A stretch of DNA of 48,988 bases from Rikenellaceae bacterium (GTDB taxonomy: Bacteria > Bacteroidota > Bacteroidia > Bacteroidales > UBA932): contig JALEPJ010000019.1 of assembly GCA_022766385.1 (NCBI GenBank), positions 1-48,988 of the forward strand, read 5' to 3'. Positions 1 through 8,079 of the stretch are shown piece after piece. The notes under the pieces were generated by a model. The model worked only from the letters and a program-made list of their open reading frames with translations, had not been told where the DNA came from and did not search any database. Every line of letters begins with the position of its first letter. Within the stretch, counting starts at the first letter, position 1. A program made the translations under genes and the position numbers.

Positions 1-240
1 TGGTATCCAATCAGATAGCCCTTTTGTCAAGTATTAAATGTTCCACACGGAGATGAAGCGCAAGTTCCTGAAGAATCCTTTCCATCAGGCGAACATGTTC
101 TACAATCAGGAGCAGGACTTCTTCGTATGCCCTATGGGACAGCACATGGAGCATGTTGCATACAAGAAGACGGTATCGGACCTCGTGGATGAAGCGAAGC
201 GGAACTCTGGCGGAGCCTTCCGACAACTCATCATCACACT
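1..240 (+). pseudogene. IS1182-like transposase fragment, broken
   Basis: The frame that starts at base 2 resembles the middle to C-terminal part of IS1182-family (DDE) transposases. It has an F-V-K-Y / M-F-H-T-E-M-K-R-K-F stretch followed by Y-N-Q-E-Q-D-F-F-V-C-P-M-G-Q-H-M-E-H-V. The cysteine of the conserved C-P-M-G element is kept. An in-frame TAA at 35-37 falls where family members usually carry an Asn codon. After about base 205 the similarity is lost, and the second cysteine cluster and the C-terminal catalytic Glu region are missing. The open frame that runs on to 682 is only the antisense of yebC and is not real coding sequence. The 5' part lies outside the window. Family assignment is from memory of the motif pattern; 3' end is approximate. 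Confidence 0.6.
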
Positions 241-244
241 ATAT

Positions 245-273
245 AATGTAAGAAACCGACCCTTTTGGGCCGG
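245..273 (-). terminator. Intrinsic terminator of yebC
   Basis: On the minus strand a 7-bp stem (267-273 with 256-262, one G-U pair) closes a 4-nt loop and is followed by a short T-rich run. It sits about 30 nt after the yebC stop codon. The U-tract is weak, so strength is uncertain. Confidence 0.5.
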
Positions 274-304
274 CTTCTTATTCTTCAAAATATGCGGATT
301 TGGA

Positions 305-1057
305 TTATTCCTCTGCAGGTTTAAGAGTAGTGTAGACGTGGGTTACATCCTCATCATCCTCCAAAAGGTCTGTAAGTTTGTCGAGGGTGCTCCTCTGCTC
401 AGGAGTAACGTCCTTGAGATCTACGTTAGGTATTCTTTCGAAACCTCCGGAAATAAGTTCGTAGTTGTTTTCCTCAAGATACTTCTGAATCTGTCCGTAA
501 GCAGTGTAATCGCCATAGATGACGATGCTCTTGGTCTCATTGTCATCCTCGTCCACTTCCACTTCTTCGAAAATCTCCTCTGCACCGTAATCAATCATCT
601 CAAGCTCAAGCTCCTCGATATCGATAGGCTCATTCTCTTTGATGCGGAATACGCACTTGTGGTCAAACATAAAGCTGACTGATCCGCTGGTTCCCAGAGA
701 ACCTCCGCACTTGGTGAAGTAGCTGCGGACATTGGCTACAGTACGTGTGTTGTTGTCGGTAGCGGTCTCAACAAGATATGCGATTCCGTGAGGGCCATAT
801 CCTTCGTAAACGATTTCCTTGAAATCTCCGAGGCTCTTGTCAGTGGCTTTCTTAATAGCTCTCTCGATATTCTCCTTAGGCATCTGCTCTGCACGAGCCT
901 CTGCCATAAGAGCGCGGAGACGCGGGTTACCTGTAACGTCAGGACCACCGGCCTTTACTGCAATGGTGATTTCCTTTCCAAGTTTGGTGAAGACGCGGGC
1001 CATATGACCCCATCTCTTCATCTTCCTTTCCTTTCTGAACTCAAATGCTCTTCCCAT
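305..1057 (-). CDS. yebC: YebC/PmpR family transcriptional regulator or translation factor
   Basis: 250 aa, full length for the family. The N-terminus M-G-R-A-F-E-F-R-K-E-R-K-M-K-R-W is the Bacteroidota version of the family start, which supports the ATG at 1057 over later methionines. Further family marks are A-G-G-P-D-V-T-G-N-P-R-L-R, M-P-K-E-N-I-E-R-A-I-K-K-A and Y-E-G-Y-G-P-H-G. The acidic middle (E-E-V-E-V-D-E-D-D) and the C-terminal D-L-L-E-D-D-E-D-V fit YebC domains 2 and 3. YebC proteins are cytoplasmic; some are described as DNA-binding regulators and others as ribosome-associated factors that help at difficult sequences such as proline runs. The sequence cannot tell these apart. It lies downstream of the TPR gene on the same strand, 13 nt away, so the two are probably co-transcribed. 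Confidence 0.93.
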   Translation of the reverse strand: MGRAFEFRKERKMKRWGHMARVFTKLGKEITIAVKAGGPDVTGNPRLRALMAEARAEQMPKENIERAIKKATDKSLGDFKEIVYEGYGPHGIAYLVETATDNNTRTVANVRSYFTKCGGSLGTSGSVSFMFDHKCVFRIKENEPIDIEELELEMIDYGAEEIFEEVEVDEDDNETKSIVIYGDYTAYGQIQKYLEENNYELISGGFERIPNVDLKDVTPEQRSTLDKLTDLLEDDEDVTHVYTTLKPAEE

Positions 1058-1070
1058 AACTCAAAGAATG

Positions 1071-1751
1071 TTACTTGGATTCGATTCTGGAAATGTACTT
1101 GTCGATATCATATCCCTCAACTGACTGAGGATACTTGTCCTTGATCTCCTTGTAGCAAGCCAACGCCTTAGTCTCGTTGCCGAGCTCTTCGTAGGTGATA
1201 CCAGCCTTGAGAAGGTAGTTTGCAGAGAACATATTATCTGACTCCTTGGCTGCATTTTCGAAATATGAGACTGCTGTGTTGTAATCCTCAAGTCCAACGT
1301 ATGCATCACCGATGCAGGCGAGTGCGCGTGCTGAAAGTATCTTATCCTTTCCGTTGTACTTCTTGAGCATGTTTATAGCCTCCTGATAGTTGCCGAGCTG
1401 GAGCTCGCAGATACCGGCATAAAGATAAACTGCCTTGCCTCCCTTCTTGCCGTACTGGCTTATAATGTCCTTGAAACCGAGAACGTTACCGTCGCCATTG
1501 AGGGCTGTCTCATATGAACCTGCCTGGAAAGCCGCCTCCGCAGGAAAGAGCTGCTGCATGGCCTCAACCTGTTTCGGTTTGAGAATCCACTGGTTGTATG
1601 CAAGGATTCCGAGGATGATAACCAGAACTGCAATGACGCAGCCATAGAAGGTTTTTTTGTTTTCTTGGTAGTAACGCTCGATTGATGAAACAGTTGAATC
1701 GAGCTTTTCCTTTTGAAGAGCTTCCTGCTCTGTGAGCTTGTTGTTTGCCAT
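1071..1751 (-). CDS. Membrane-anchored tetratricopeptide repeat protein
   Basis: 226 aa from the ATG at 1751. The open frame continues upstream to 1847, but that part runs over the promoter and reads like non-coding sequence, so M-A-N-N-K-L-T is the chosen start. Residues 1-33 are charged and cytoplasmic in character. One hydrophobic segment at about 34-56 anchors the protein, and the rest carries TPR-like units, for example Y-A-G-I-C-E-L-Q-L-G-N-Y-Q-E-A and C-I-G-D-A-Y-V-G-L-E-D-Y-N-T-A. The layout of short tail, one TM and periplasmic TPRs recalls YfgM-type ancillary Sec proteins, but that link is an inference. The gene diverges from recF with overlapping promoters and is followed by yebC. 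Confidence 0.85.
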   Translation of the reverse strand: MANNKLTEQEALQKEKLDSTVSSIERYYQENKKTFYGCVIAVLVIILGILAYNQWILKPKQVEAMQQLFPAEAAFQAGSYETALNGDGNVLGFKDIISQYGKKGGKAVYLYAGICELQLGNYQEAINMLKKYNGKDKILSARALACIGDAYVGLEDYNTAVSYFENAAKESDNMFSANYLLKAGITYEELGNETKALACYKEIKDKYPQSVEGYDIDKYISRIESK

Positions 1752-1797
1752 ATTTATACTGTTAATATTTCCTGATAAATCTACTCTGCCATTTACG

Positions 1798-1841
1798 CAA
1801 AAATAGACTGCAAAAATACAAAAAAATGATAACTTTGCAAA
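1798..1841 (-). promoter_or_regulatory. Bacteroidota-type promoter for the TPR gene
   Basis: On the minus strand a TTTG -33 box (1841-1838) is followed after 19 nt by a perfect -7 box TATTTTTG (1818-1811). A second -7-like copy lies at 1805-1798. The start would lie about 50 nt before the TPR gene ATG. The -33 box partly overlaps the recF -7 box on the other strand. Confidence 0.65.
1830..1837 (+). promoter_or_regulatory. -7 box of the recF promoter
   Basis: TAACTTTG matches the Bacteroidota -7 consensus TAnnTTTG and lies 19 nt before the recF ATG, giving a very short leader. No clear TTTG -33 box is seen at the expected distance. Confidence 0.5.
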
Positions 1842-1856
1842 GACCAACCTTATTTT

Positions 1857-2963
1857 ATGCCAGTACTAAAGAAAATAGTCGTGAAGGATTTCAGGAACAT
1901 AGAATTCCAGGAAATCCATTTCTCTCCCAATATCAATTGCATCTCAGGCAATAACGGCGAGGGCAAGACCAATCTTCTTGAAGCAATATATTATCTGTCG
2001 ATGACCAAGAGCCCAATGTCCGGCCTTGACAGGTACAATTTCAGACACGGATGCGACTCTTTCACCGTCGCCGGGACTTATCTGATGCCCAATGGACTCG
2101 AATCGGTCTTTTCCATTCAGGTCAATTCCGACGGCAGCAAGAGAATCAAAAGGGACGAAAAGACGCTCCAGCGCATTTCCGACCATGTCGGTATTCTTCC
2201 TATAGTGCTTGTTTCACCATCCGACACAACATTGGTCAGCGATGCAGGTGAAGAAAGAAGACGCTTTGTGAATTCGGTTCTTTCCCAACTTGACCGTAAG
2301 TACCTTGGGGATATGCAGGCATACAACAGGTTGCTTCAGCAGAGGAACCGCCTGCTGAAGGAGGATGAGCCGGACTTGAAACTGATGGAGGCGTTTGACT
2401 TTCAGCTGTCAATGCTGGCGGAACCCATTACCTGCAGACGGAGAGAGTTTGTTAACGCTCTCATTCCGCTGGTTTCCCAATATTATGAGGAGTTGTCCGG
2501 AGCAAAGGAAAGTGTGGGCATAGAGTATCGCACTGACCTTGATAAAGGCCCTCTCGAAGAGACTCTGGCCGCCACCCGCGACAGGGATAAAGTGCTCAGA
2601 TATACTTCTGCAGGCATACAGAGGGATGATTTCATCTTTTTAATGGACGGTCATCCCATTCGAAAGTGCGGCTCGCAAGGTCAGCAGAAGTCTTTCCTTG
2701 TCTCATTGAAATTTGCACAATATGATCTTATGCGGGAGGAAAGAGGTATTGCTCCGATATTGCTTTTGGACGATATGTTCGACAAACTCGATATGGGCAG
2801 GGTGTCCAACCTGCTGTCGATGGTTGCGGGCTCCGATTTCGGGCAGATTTTCCTGACAGACAGCAATAAAGTGCGTCTTGCGGGTATTGTTGACGCATTG
2901 ACGGATGACAGGAGCTATTTTGAAACAGTGGCTGGAGTATTTACAAAAGTGGAAGAAGAGTGA
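1857..2963 (+). CDS. recF: DNA replication and repair protein RecF
   Basis: 368 aa, normal length. RecF is an SMC-like ATPase that helps load RecA at gaps with RecO and RecR. Walker A is I-S-G-N-N-G-E-G-K-T-N at residues 30-40. An SMC/RecF-type signature S-Q-G-Q-Q-K-S lies at about 273-279, and Walker B is I-L-L-L-D-D-M-F-D-K-L-D at about 303-314. The N-terminal V-K-D-F-R-N-I is typical. The ATG at 1857 is the only sensible start so close to the -7 box at 1830. It overlaps the DUF721 gene by one base (TGATG). Confidence 0.96.
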   Translation: MPVLKKIVVKDFRNIEFQEIHFSPNINCISGNNGEGKTNLLEAIYYLSMTKSPMSGLDRYNFRHGCDSFTVAGTYLMPNGLESVFSIQVNSDGSKRIKRDEKTLQRISDHVGILPIVLVSPSDTTLVSDAGEERRRFVNSVLSQLDRKYLGDMQAYNRLLQQRNRLLKEDEPDLKLMEAFDFQLSMLAEPITCRRREFVNALIPLVSQYYEELSGAKESVGIEYRTDLDKGPLEETLAATRDRDKVLRYTSAGIQRDDFIFLMDGHPIRKCGSQGQQKSFLVSLKFAQYDLMREERGIAPILLLDDMFDKLDMGRVSNLLSMVAGSDFGQIFLTDSNKVRLAGIVDALTDDRSYFETVAGVFTKVEEE

Positions 2964-3295
2964 TGAAAGGTGTTGTATTAAAAAAAAAGGATGCTGTCCC
3001 CATGGATGAGATCATTGCCCAATACATCAGGGAGATGAAGCTGGCTTCTGGACTTAATACCCGCTTGGTCTTTTCAGCTTGGGACAGTGTTTCCGGTGCA
3101 TCCGCTTATACCTTGAATCGCTTTTACAGGGGTGGTATCCTTTACATCAGCTTGAATTCTTCCGTGGTTCGCAACCAGCTGTCTTTTCAGAAGGCTGCAT
3201 TGGTGGAGAAAATCAACGAAGTATTGACAAGTGATCCTCTGTTTGTCCTTGATGATCCGAGGGCGCCGCTTGTGAAAGATATAGTGTTCAAATAG
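2963..3295 (+). CDS. DUF721 (DciA-like) family protein
   Basis: 110 aa from the ATG at 2963, whose A is the last base of the recF stop; a GTG three bases earlier is also possible. The core W-D-S-V-S-G / Y-R-G-G-I-L-Y-I-S-L-N-S-S-V-V-R-N-Q-L-S-F is the DUF721 pattern (KH-like fold). DUF721 includes DciA, which loads the replicative helicase in many bacteria, and the family often sits next to recF. Whether this Bacteroidota member loads DnaB is not shown by the sequence. It is translationally coupled to recF. Confidence 0.88.
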   Translation: MKGVVLKKKDAVPMDEIIAQYIREMKLASGLNTRLVFSAWDSVSGASAYTLNRFYRGGILYISLNSSVVRNQLSFQKAALVEKINEVLTSDPLFVLDDPRAPLVKDIVFK

Positions 3296-3300
3296 TTATT

Positions 3301-4335
3301 ATGAAATTTGTAATAGACAGTGCCATACCCTTTGTGCATGGCGTATTGGAGGCTTTCGGCGATACCCTTTATAAAAAGGGAGAAGAAATCACCAGAGAAG
3401 ATGTTATGGATGCCGATGCTCTTATCATCAGGACCAGAACCGTGTGCAATGAACAACTTCTCTCGGGGACCCGGGTCAAGATGATAGCCACTGCGACAAT
3501 AGGCACCGATCACATCGATATGGATTGGTGCACCCGCAACGGTATTCATGTCGAAAATGCTTCCGGATGCAATGCGGATGGGGTGATGGACTATGTCTTC
3601 TCTGCTCTTTACGGAGTGGCATCACGCAAATCCATTAAGATGGATGGCTTTACAATGGGAATAATAGGTGTCGGCAATGTCGGGAAAAGAGTCGAAGCCA
3701 TGGCAAGGACTCTCGGCATGAACGTATTGCTTTGCGATCCTCCTCGTGCGGAAAGGGAGGGACCGGAGGGTTTCTGCTCTCTGGATGAATTGCTCTCGCT
3801 ATCAAATGCTGTAACGCTTCACGTCCCGCTTGATTCATCAACGCGGGGGATGGCTGATGAAAGCTTCTTCGAGCGTATGCTCCCGGGCACCGTCTTTATC
3901 AATGCCTCCAGAGGAGAGGTGGTCGTGGAAGATGCTTTGATTGAGGCGATACCTAAACTCGGAGCTGTTATACTCGATACTTGGAACAATGAACCCCATA
4001 TAAATCACGAATTGCTTGATATGGTTGATATTGCCACTCCACATATAGCTGGCTACTCCTATCAAGGAAAGCAGAACGGCACGGCTGCGGCAGTGAGGGC
4101 GGTGGCGCGTTTCTTCGGCTTGGATGAACTGAAGGACTTTTTCCCTGATACAGGCCGTAAGGAACTTGAACCGGTGAAACTTGATGTTTCAGGCAAAAAT
4201 CAGGGTGAAATTGCTTCACTTTTCCAATATAATTATCCTATATTTACGGATGATTTTATGTTCCGTCTTGACCCGGACGGCTTTGAACGTCTCCGCTCAG
4301 AGTACAATTACAGGAGAGAATTTTACATAGATTGA
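3301..4335 (+). CDS. pdxB: 4-phosphoerythronate dehydrogenase
   Basis: 344 aa. A D-2-hydroxyacid dehydrogenase family member that oxidises 4-phosphoerythronate in the DXP-dependent pyridoxal phosphate pathway. The nucleotide fold motif is G-I-I-G-V-G-N-V-G-K-R at about 120-130. The substrate-side motif A-T-A-T-I-G-T-D-H-I-D and the C-N-A-D-G-V stretch are typical of PdxB. The catalytic Arg is in I-N-A-S-R-G-E, and the His is in A-T-P-H-I-A-G-Y-S. The C-terminal dimerisation part (about 285-344) is present but somewhat short against enterobacterial PdxB. It follows the DUF721 gene after 5 nt and is probably in the recF operon. Confidence 0.93.
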   Translation: MKFVIDSAIPFVHGVLEAFGDTLYKKGEEITREDVMDADALIIRTRTVCNEQLLSGTRVKMIATATIGTDHIDMDWCTRNGIHVENASGCNADGVMDYVFSALYGVASRKSIKMDGFTMGIIGVGNVGKRVEAMARTLGMNVLLCDPPRAEREGPEGFCSLDELLSLSNAVTLHVPLDSSTRGMADESFFERMLPGTVFINASRGEVVVEDALIEAIPKLGAVILDTWNNEPHINHELLDMVDIATPHIAGYSYQGKQNGTAAAVRAVARFFGLDELKDFFPDTGRKELEPVKLDVSGKNQGEIASLFQYNYPIFTDDFMFRLDPDGFERLRSEYNYRREFYID

Positions 4336-4393
4336 GTCAAGCGGACATATATAGATTGAAACACATAATTATCCATACCTAAAACAATACCAT

Positions 4394-5971
4394 ATGTTAA
4401 CGAAAGAAGACATTAATGCAATTGAAAGGAGAGGCTCTTCAGAAGAAAGGGTGAGAAAACAGATTGAAAGGTTCAAAACCGGTTTTCCTTGGCTCGATAT
4501 TGTTGCTCCTGCTACTCCTGAAAGAGGAATAGAGGTCCTTGAAGATGATGAAATTGAAGATATAATGGATTATATCGGACAAACACAGATTGACAGCAAA
4601 TGCAAGTTTGTCCCTGCTTCTGGTGCAGCTTCCAGAATGTTCAAAGATATTTTTGCCGGCCAGGCTGCACTCTCGTCGGGTGAAGATGTGCCTTCGGATT
4701 CTGCTGCAGCACGCCTTGCCGCTTCCATCGAAAAATTCGCTTTTTATACAGAGGAACTCTTCGGAAATCCTGAAGACAATAGGGAATACAGGCTCAAAGT
4801 GGTTGACACGGTACTCAACAAGGAAGGTTTGGGCTATGGCTCCAAGCCAAAAGGAGTCATTCGCTTCCATAAGTATTCTGACGGCGAGGCACGTACTGCT
4901 TTCGCTGAGCATCTGGTTGAAGGTCAAGATTATATGAGGAATGAGGACGGCAGTGTTAATCTTGTTGTCACCATTTCTCCCGAGCATAGATCATTGTTCG
5001 AGGCAGCTCTTGCTGAAGTGAAGGATGCTTATGAGAATAAATACGGAGTCAAGTACAATATTGAATTTACATATCAGAATGAGGCTACCGACACAGTAGC
5101 GGTGGATCCTGAGAACAAGCCTTTCCGAAAGGATGACGGTTCACTGCTCTTCCGCCCGGCCGGACACGGTGCCCTTATCCACAATCTGAACGATGTCAAG
5201 TCTGAGCTTGTATCCATAAAGAATATTGACAATGTAGCCAATGAGAGGCTGCTCCCTATCACGGCGAAGTTCAAGAAGGTTCTGATGGGCAGATGCCTCC
5301 AGCTCCGGGATACCATCTTCGGTTTCCTTACAGAGCTTGATATGCTGACGGGCGAGGGCTTGAATCCTGCACCGTTCGGACTCAATCTGCCGGGCTACGC
5401 TCCATTGAACGAAGATCGCTATGCAACGAGTCAGGTACAGATTCTGTGCAATGAAATCGAAGAATTCCTTCGCGACGAGCTGTGCATTGAGATGCCTGAA
5501 GCCAAGGATTGCAAGCACCGTGTGGAGAACCTGAGGAAGAAGCTTGACCGCCCTATACGCGTTTGCGGTATGGTTAAGAATCTCGGCGAACCGGGAGGCG
5601 GCCCTTTCATCATCAGAGAAAAGGACGGCAGCACCTCACTCCAGATTCTCGAAAGTGTTCAGATTGACAAGAATAATCCTTCTGCGCTCGAAGCCCTCAA
5701 TTCCGCAACCCACTTCAATCCGGTTGACCTCGTATGCTGCCTCAGAAATTATAAGGGAGAAAAGTTCAACCTGCTTGATTATGTGGATGACAATGCCGGT
5801 TTTATCAGTTCCAAGAGTTATCAAGGCAGGGAACTGAAAGCTTTGGAGCTCCCGGGTCTTTGGAACGGTTCTATGAGTGATTGGAATACTCTCTTTGTTG
5901 AGGTACCGGTAGAGACCTTCAACCCTGTAAAGGTAGTGTTGGATTTGCTCAAGGAAGCTCATCAGAATTAG
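4394..5971 (+). CDS. DUF4301 family protein
   Basis: 525 aa, the usual size of this Bacteroidota family of unknown function. The start M-L-T-K-E-D-I-N-A-I-E-R-R-G and the motif F-V-P-A-S-G-A-A-S-R-M-F-K-D (about 74-87) match the pattern I recall for DUF4301. The latter looks like a nucleotide-sugar pyrophosphorylase type loop, but this is only a resemblance. Other marked stretches are R-P-A-G-H-G-A-L-I-H-N-L-N and N-L-G-E-P-G-G-G-P-F-I. No signal peptide or TM segment is seen, so it should be cytoplasmic. It stands 58 nt after pdxB and ends at a strong terminator. Confidence 0.85.
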   Translation: MLTKEDINAIERRGSSEERVRKQIERFKTGFPWLDIVAPATPERGIEVLEDDEIEDIMDYIGQTQIDSKCKFVPASGAASRMFKDIFAGQAALSSGEDVPSDSAAARLAASIEKFAFYTEELFGNPEDNREYRLKVVDTVLNKEGLGYGSKPKGVIRFHKYSDGEARTAFAEHLVEGQDYMRNEDGSVNLVVTISPEHRSLFEAALAEVKDAYENKYGVKYNIEFTYQNEATDTVAVDPENKPFRKDDGSLLFRPAGHGALIHNLNDVKSELVSIKNIDNVANERLLPITAKFKKVLMGRCLQLRDTIFGFLTELDMLTGEGLNPAPFGLNLPGYAPLNEDRYATSQVQILCNEIEEFLRDELCIEMPEAKDCKHRVENLRKKLDRPIRVCGMVKNLGEPGGGPFIIREKDGSTSLQILESVQIDKNNPSALEALNSATHFNPVDLVCCLRNYKGEKFNLLDYVDDNAGFISSKSYQGRELKALELPGLWNGSMSDWNTLFVEVPVETFNPVKVVLDLLKEAHQN

Positions 5972-5988
5972 CCTTAAATAAATAATTG

Positions 5989-6021
5989 AAAAAATCGTTC
6001 GAAAAGGACGATTTTTTTTTT
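5989..6021 (+). terminator. Intrinsic terminator after the DUF4301 gene
   Basis: A 12-bp stem (5989-6000 with 6006-6017), a 5-nt loop GAAAA and a run of ten T's ending at 6021. Its T-run merges into the -33 box of the next promoter. Confidence 0.9.
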
Positions 6022-6049
6022 GCAATTAAAAAAAACCGCCCTATCTTTG
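6019..6049 (+). promoter_or_regulatory. Promoter of the ABC transporter operon
   Basis: TTTG at 6019-6022, a 19-nt spacer, and TATCTTTG at 6042-6049: a textbook Bacteroidota housekeeping-sigma promoter. The first ATG (6075) is 26 nt after the -7 box. Confidence 0.85.
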
Positions 6050-6074
6050 CAGTGTCCTAATAAACTAATACACT

Positions 6075-6902
6075 ATGATATCAATCAACAACCTCAGTTT
6101 CAGTTACGGCAACAACACCGTTCTGGACAATATCAGTATGGAACTGCTACCCGGAAATGTCTACGGACTTTTTGGAGAGAACGGCGTGGGCAAGACCACC
6201 CTCCTTACTCTACTCTGCGGTTTGAAGAAAGCTCAGAGCGGCAGTATCAGCATAGACGGTATGCATCCTTTTGATAGAAATCCCGAGCTTCTTCAGAACC
6301 AGTATTATCTTCCTGATGAGGTGATGCCTTACAATATGACAGCCTCGTCCTATGCAAGGTATAGCGGTCGCTTCTGGCCACACTTCGATCTGACCAAGTT
6401 CTACACCATTATGAAGGAATTCGAGACGGATCCAGAGAAAAAGATGAACAGGATGTCTGCAGGTCAGCTGAAGAAAAGCTATGTTTCATTCGCCCTTGCC
6501 TGCAATGCAAAGTATATTTATATGGATGAACCTACCAACGGCCTCGACATCCCTTCAAAAGCTCAGTTCAGGAAGGCAATAACCTGTCACACTTCCGAAG
6601 ATTCGACCATAGTCATTTCAACCCATCAGGTCAGGGATCTTGAGAACATTATAGATCCTATCATCATTCTTGACAGGAGAAGCGTACTCTTGAATGCTTC
6701 CATAGAGAATATTTCAGAGAAACTCTACTTTGATTATGGCAATCAGCTTCACCCTGAAGCCCTCTATTCAGAACAGCTTCCTGGTGGCTTCATACAGGTG
6801 CTTCTCAATACCGAAGGCCTTGAAAGCAAGGTCAATGTCGAAGCCCTTTTCAATGCCGTCCAAAAGAACAAGGAAATCATCAAGAACCACTTTGCCAAAT
6901 AA
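6075..6902 (+). CDS. ABC transporter ATP-binding protein
   Basis: 275 aa, normal for a stand-alone ABC-2 exporter ATPase. Walker A is G-E-N-G-V-G-K-T-T (about 34-42). The signature is R-M-S-A-G-Q-L-K-K, a variant of LSGGQ common in this branch. Walker B is Y-I-Y-M-D-E-P-T-N-G-L-D (about 149-160), and the switch His is in I-S-T-H-Q-V-R-D-L. The C-terminal 60 residues after I-I-I-L-D-R-R-S show no clear domain. It is first in an operon with a membrane protein and a GntR-type regulator, an order seen for YtrA-controlled exporters. The substrate cannot be read from the sequence. Confidence 0.93.
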   Translation: MISINNLSFSYGNNTVLDNISMELLPGNVYGLFGENGVGKTTLLTLLCGLKKAQSGSISIDGMHPFDRNPELLQNQYYLPDEVMPYNMTASSYARYSGRFWPHFDLTKFYTIMKEFETDPEKKMNRMSAGQLKKSYVSFALACNAKYIYMDEPTNGLDIPSKAQFRKAITCHTSEDSTIVISTHQVRDLENIIDPIIILDRRSVLLNASIENISEKLYFDYGNQLHPEALYSEQLPGGFIQVLLNTEGLESKVNVEALFNAVQKNKEIIKNHFAK

Positions 6903-6914
6903 GGAGGATTAACT

Positions 6915-7727
6915 ATGAGTAATTTTTTCAATATCAAAAGATTCGGCAATTATCTGGCTTACGACCTTAATAAGGCTTTCAGCAATTATGGGCTTTCAGC
7001 GCTGATTTCAGGTCTTATTCCCGTGATAATGTTTACATTCTACGAACTGTTCAGCCTAACTCTCAAGCATAGCCTGTTGCCTATGTCGACTGCAGCGCGT
7101 TTTATGGCTTTTTTGATTGTTTCGGCCATTTTTATGATTTCCGCTCCGACCAAGATTTACGGCTCGATTACTGACAAGAGGGCGGGAAGTGACTGGTTGA
7201 TGATGCCGGTTTCCTCTTTCGAGAGATTCCTTTCGATGATGCTGATACTCTGCATCATTCTCCCACTGGCCTTCTTCGTACTCTTCTTTGGCAGCGACTT
7301 CCTTCTCAGTGTCATTGCTCCTGTAAATTATGGAGATACCGTATTCTATAATGGCATCAAGGAGATATTGTCATATCTTTCAAACAGCGAGTTTAATGAT
7401 GCGGTAGCTTTGAGACCGGCTTGCTTCTTTATCCCTTGGCTGGAGTGGTGTGTCCTGACTCTGAGCTTTGCCCTTGGCGCCATATGGTTCAAGGACAGGA
7501 AAGTTGCGAAGACCATATTGGTTGGCGTGGGCATAGGAATCGTATTCTCCCTCCTTGTGGCCCTCCTTTCAAATTTTATTTCAATCAATCCGTTTAAGAA
7601 TCTGGATAACTTGACACCTCTTTTCGCGCAAAGGATGACCAATCTTGCCATCAATCTGAGATACATTCTCTCCTTTGGTATTCTTTTACCGCTTATCTAT
7701 TTGAGAATTAGAACATTAAAGCAATAA
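6915..7727 (+). CDS. ABC-2 type transporter membrane protein
   Basis: 270 aa with about six hydrophobic segments (near residues 26-50, 56-78, 108-135, 170-190, 198-222 and 245-265). No enzyme motif is seen. The motif D-W-L-M-M-P-V-S-S-F-E-R-F, a cytoplasmic loop after the second TM, recalls ABC-2 permeases of Bacteroidota (S-x-x-W-L-M-L-P-A-S). It lies 12 nt after the ATPase gene, which supports its role as the permease partner. Function beyond that is inferred. Confidence 0.8.
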   Translation: MSNFFNIKRFGNYLAYDLNKAFSNYGLSALISGLIPVIMFTFYELFSLTLKHSLLPMSTAARFMAFLIVSAIFMISAPTKIYGSITDKRAGSDWLMMPVSSFERFLSMMLILCIILPLAFFVLFFGSDFLLSVIAPVNYGDTVFYNGIKEILSYLSNSEFNDAVALRPACFFIPWLEWCVLTLSFALGAIWFKDRKVAKTILVGVGIGIVFSLLVALLSNFISINPFKNLDNLTPLFAQRMTNLAINLRYILSFGILLPLIYLRIRTLKQ

Positions 7728-7734
7728 TAATATG

Positions 7735-8079
7735 ATGGAATTCGATCCGAATAGACCTATATATCTCCAAATATGCGATGTCGTTTTCGAACGTTTACTC
7801 AGCGGAGAATTGAAAGCTGAGGATAGAATACTCTCTGTTCGGGAATACGGTGCATCCATTGGAGTCAATCCAAATACTGTAGCAAGGTCTTATGAAAAAC
7901 TCACAGATATGGGCGTAATATACAATAAACGCGGAATAGGGTATTTCGTTTCTGAATCCGCTTTGGAAATTGTAATCGCACAGGAGCGCAAAACCTTCAT
8001 TGAGGAGGAGGTCCCAATGTTCCTCAAGAGAATGAAATTGCTCGGTATCGAGCCTAAAGATATATTCAAGGAGATATGA
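7735..8079 (+). CDS. GntR family (YtrA-like) transcriptional regulator
   Basis: 114 aa from the second of two adjacent ATG codons. The winged-helix GntR domain fills residues 1-75: P-I-Y-L-Q-I-C-D-V-V, then I-L-S-V-R-E-Y-G-A-S-I-G-V-N-P-N-T-V-A-R-S-Y-E as the helix-turn-helix, and G-V-I-Y-N-K-R-G-I-G-Y-F-V as the wing. The short helical tail with no effector-binding domain is the YtrA subfamily hallmark. Such regulators usually repress the exporter genes they sit beside, and here the regulator is third in that operon. The stop overlaps the next start by four bases (ATGA). Confidence 0.92.
   Translation: MEFDPNRPIYLQICDVVFERLLSGELKAEDRILSVREYGASIGVNPNTVARSYEKLTDMGVIYNKRGIGYFVSESALEIVIAQERKTFIEEEVPMFLKRMKLLGIEPKDIFKEI

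Noticed and set aside
305..682. Open frame on the + strand that continues from the transposase remnant
   Set aside because: It is antisense to yebC, whose protein is fully conserved, and shows no protein-like features of its own.
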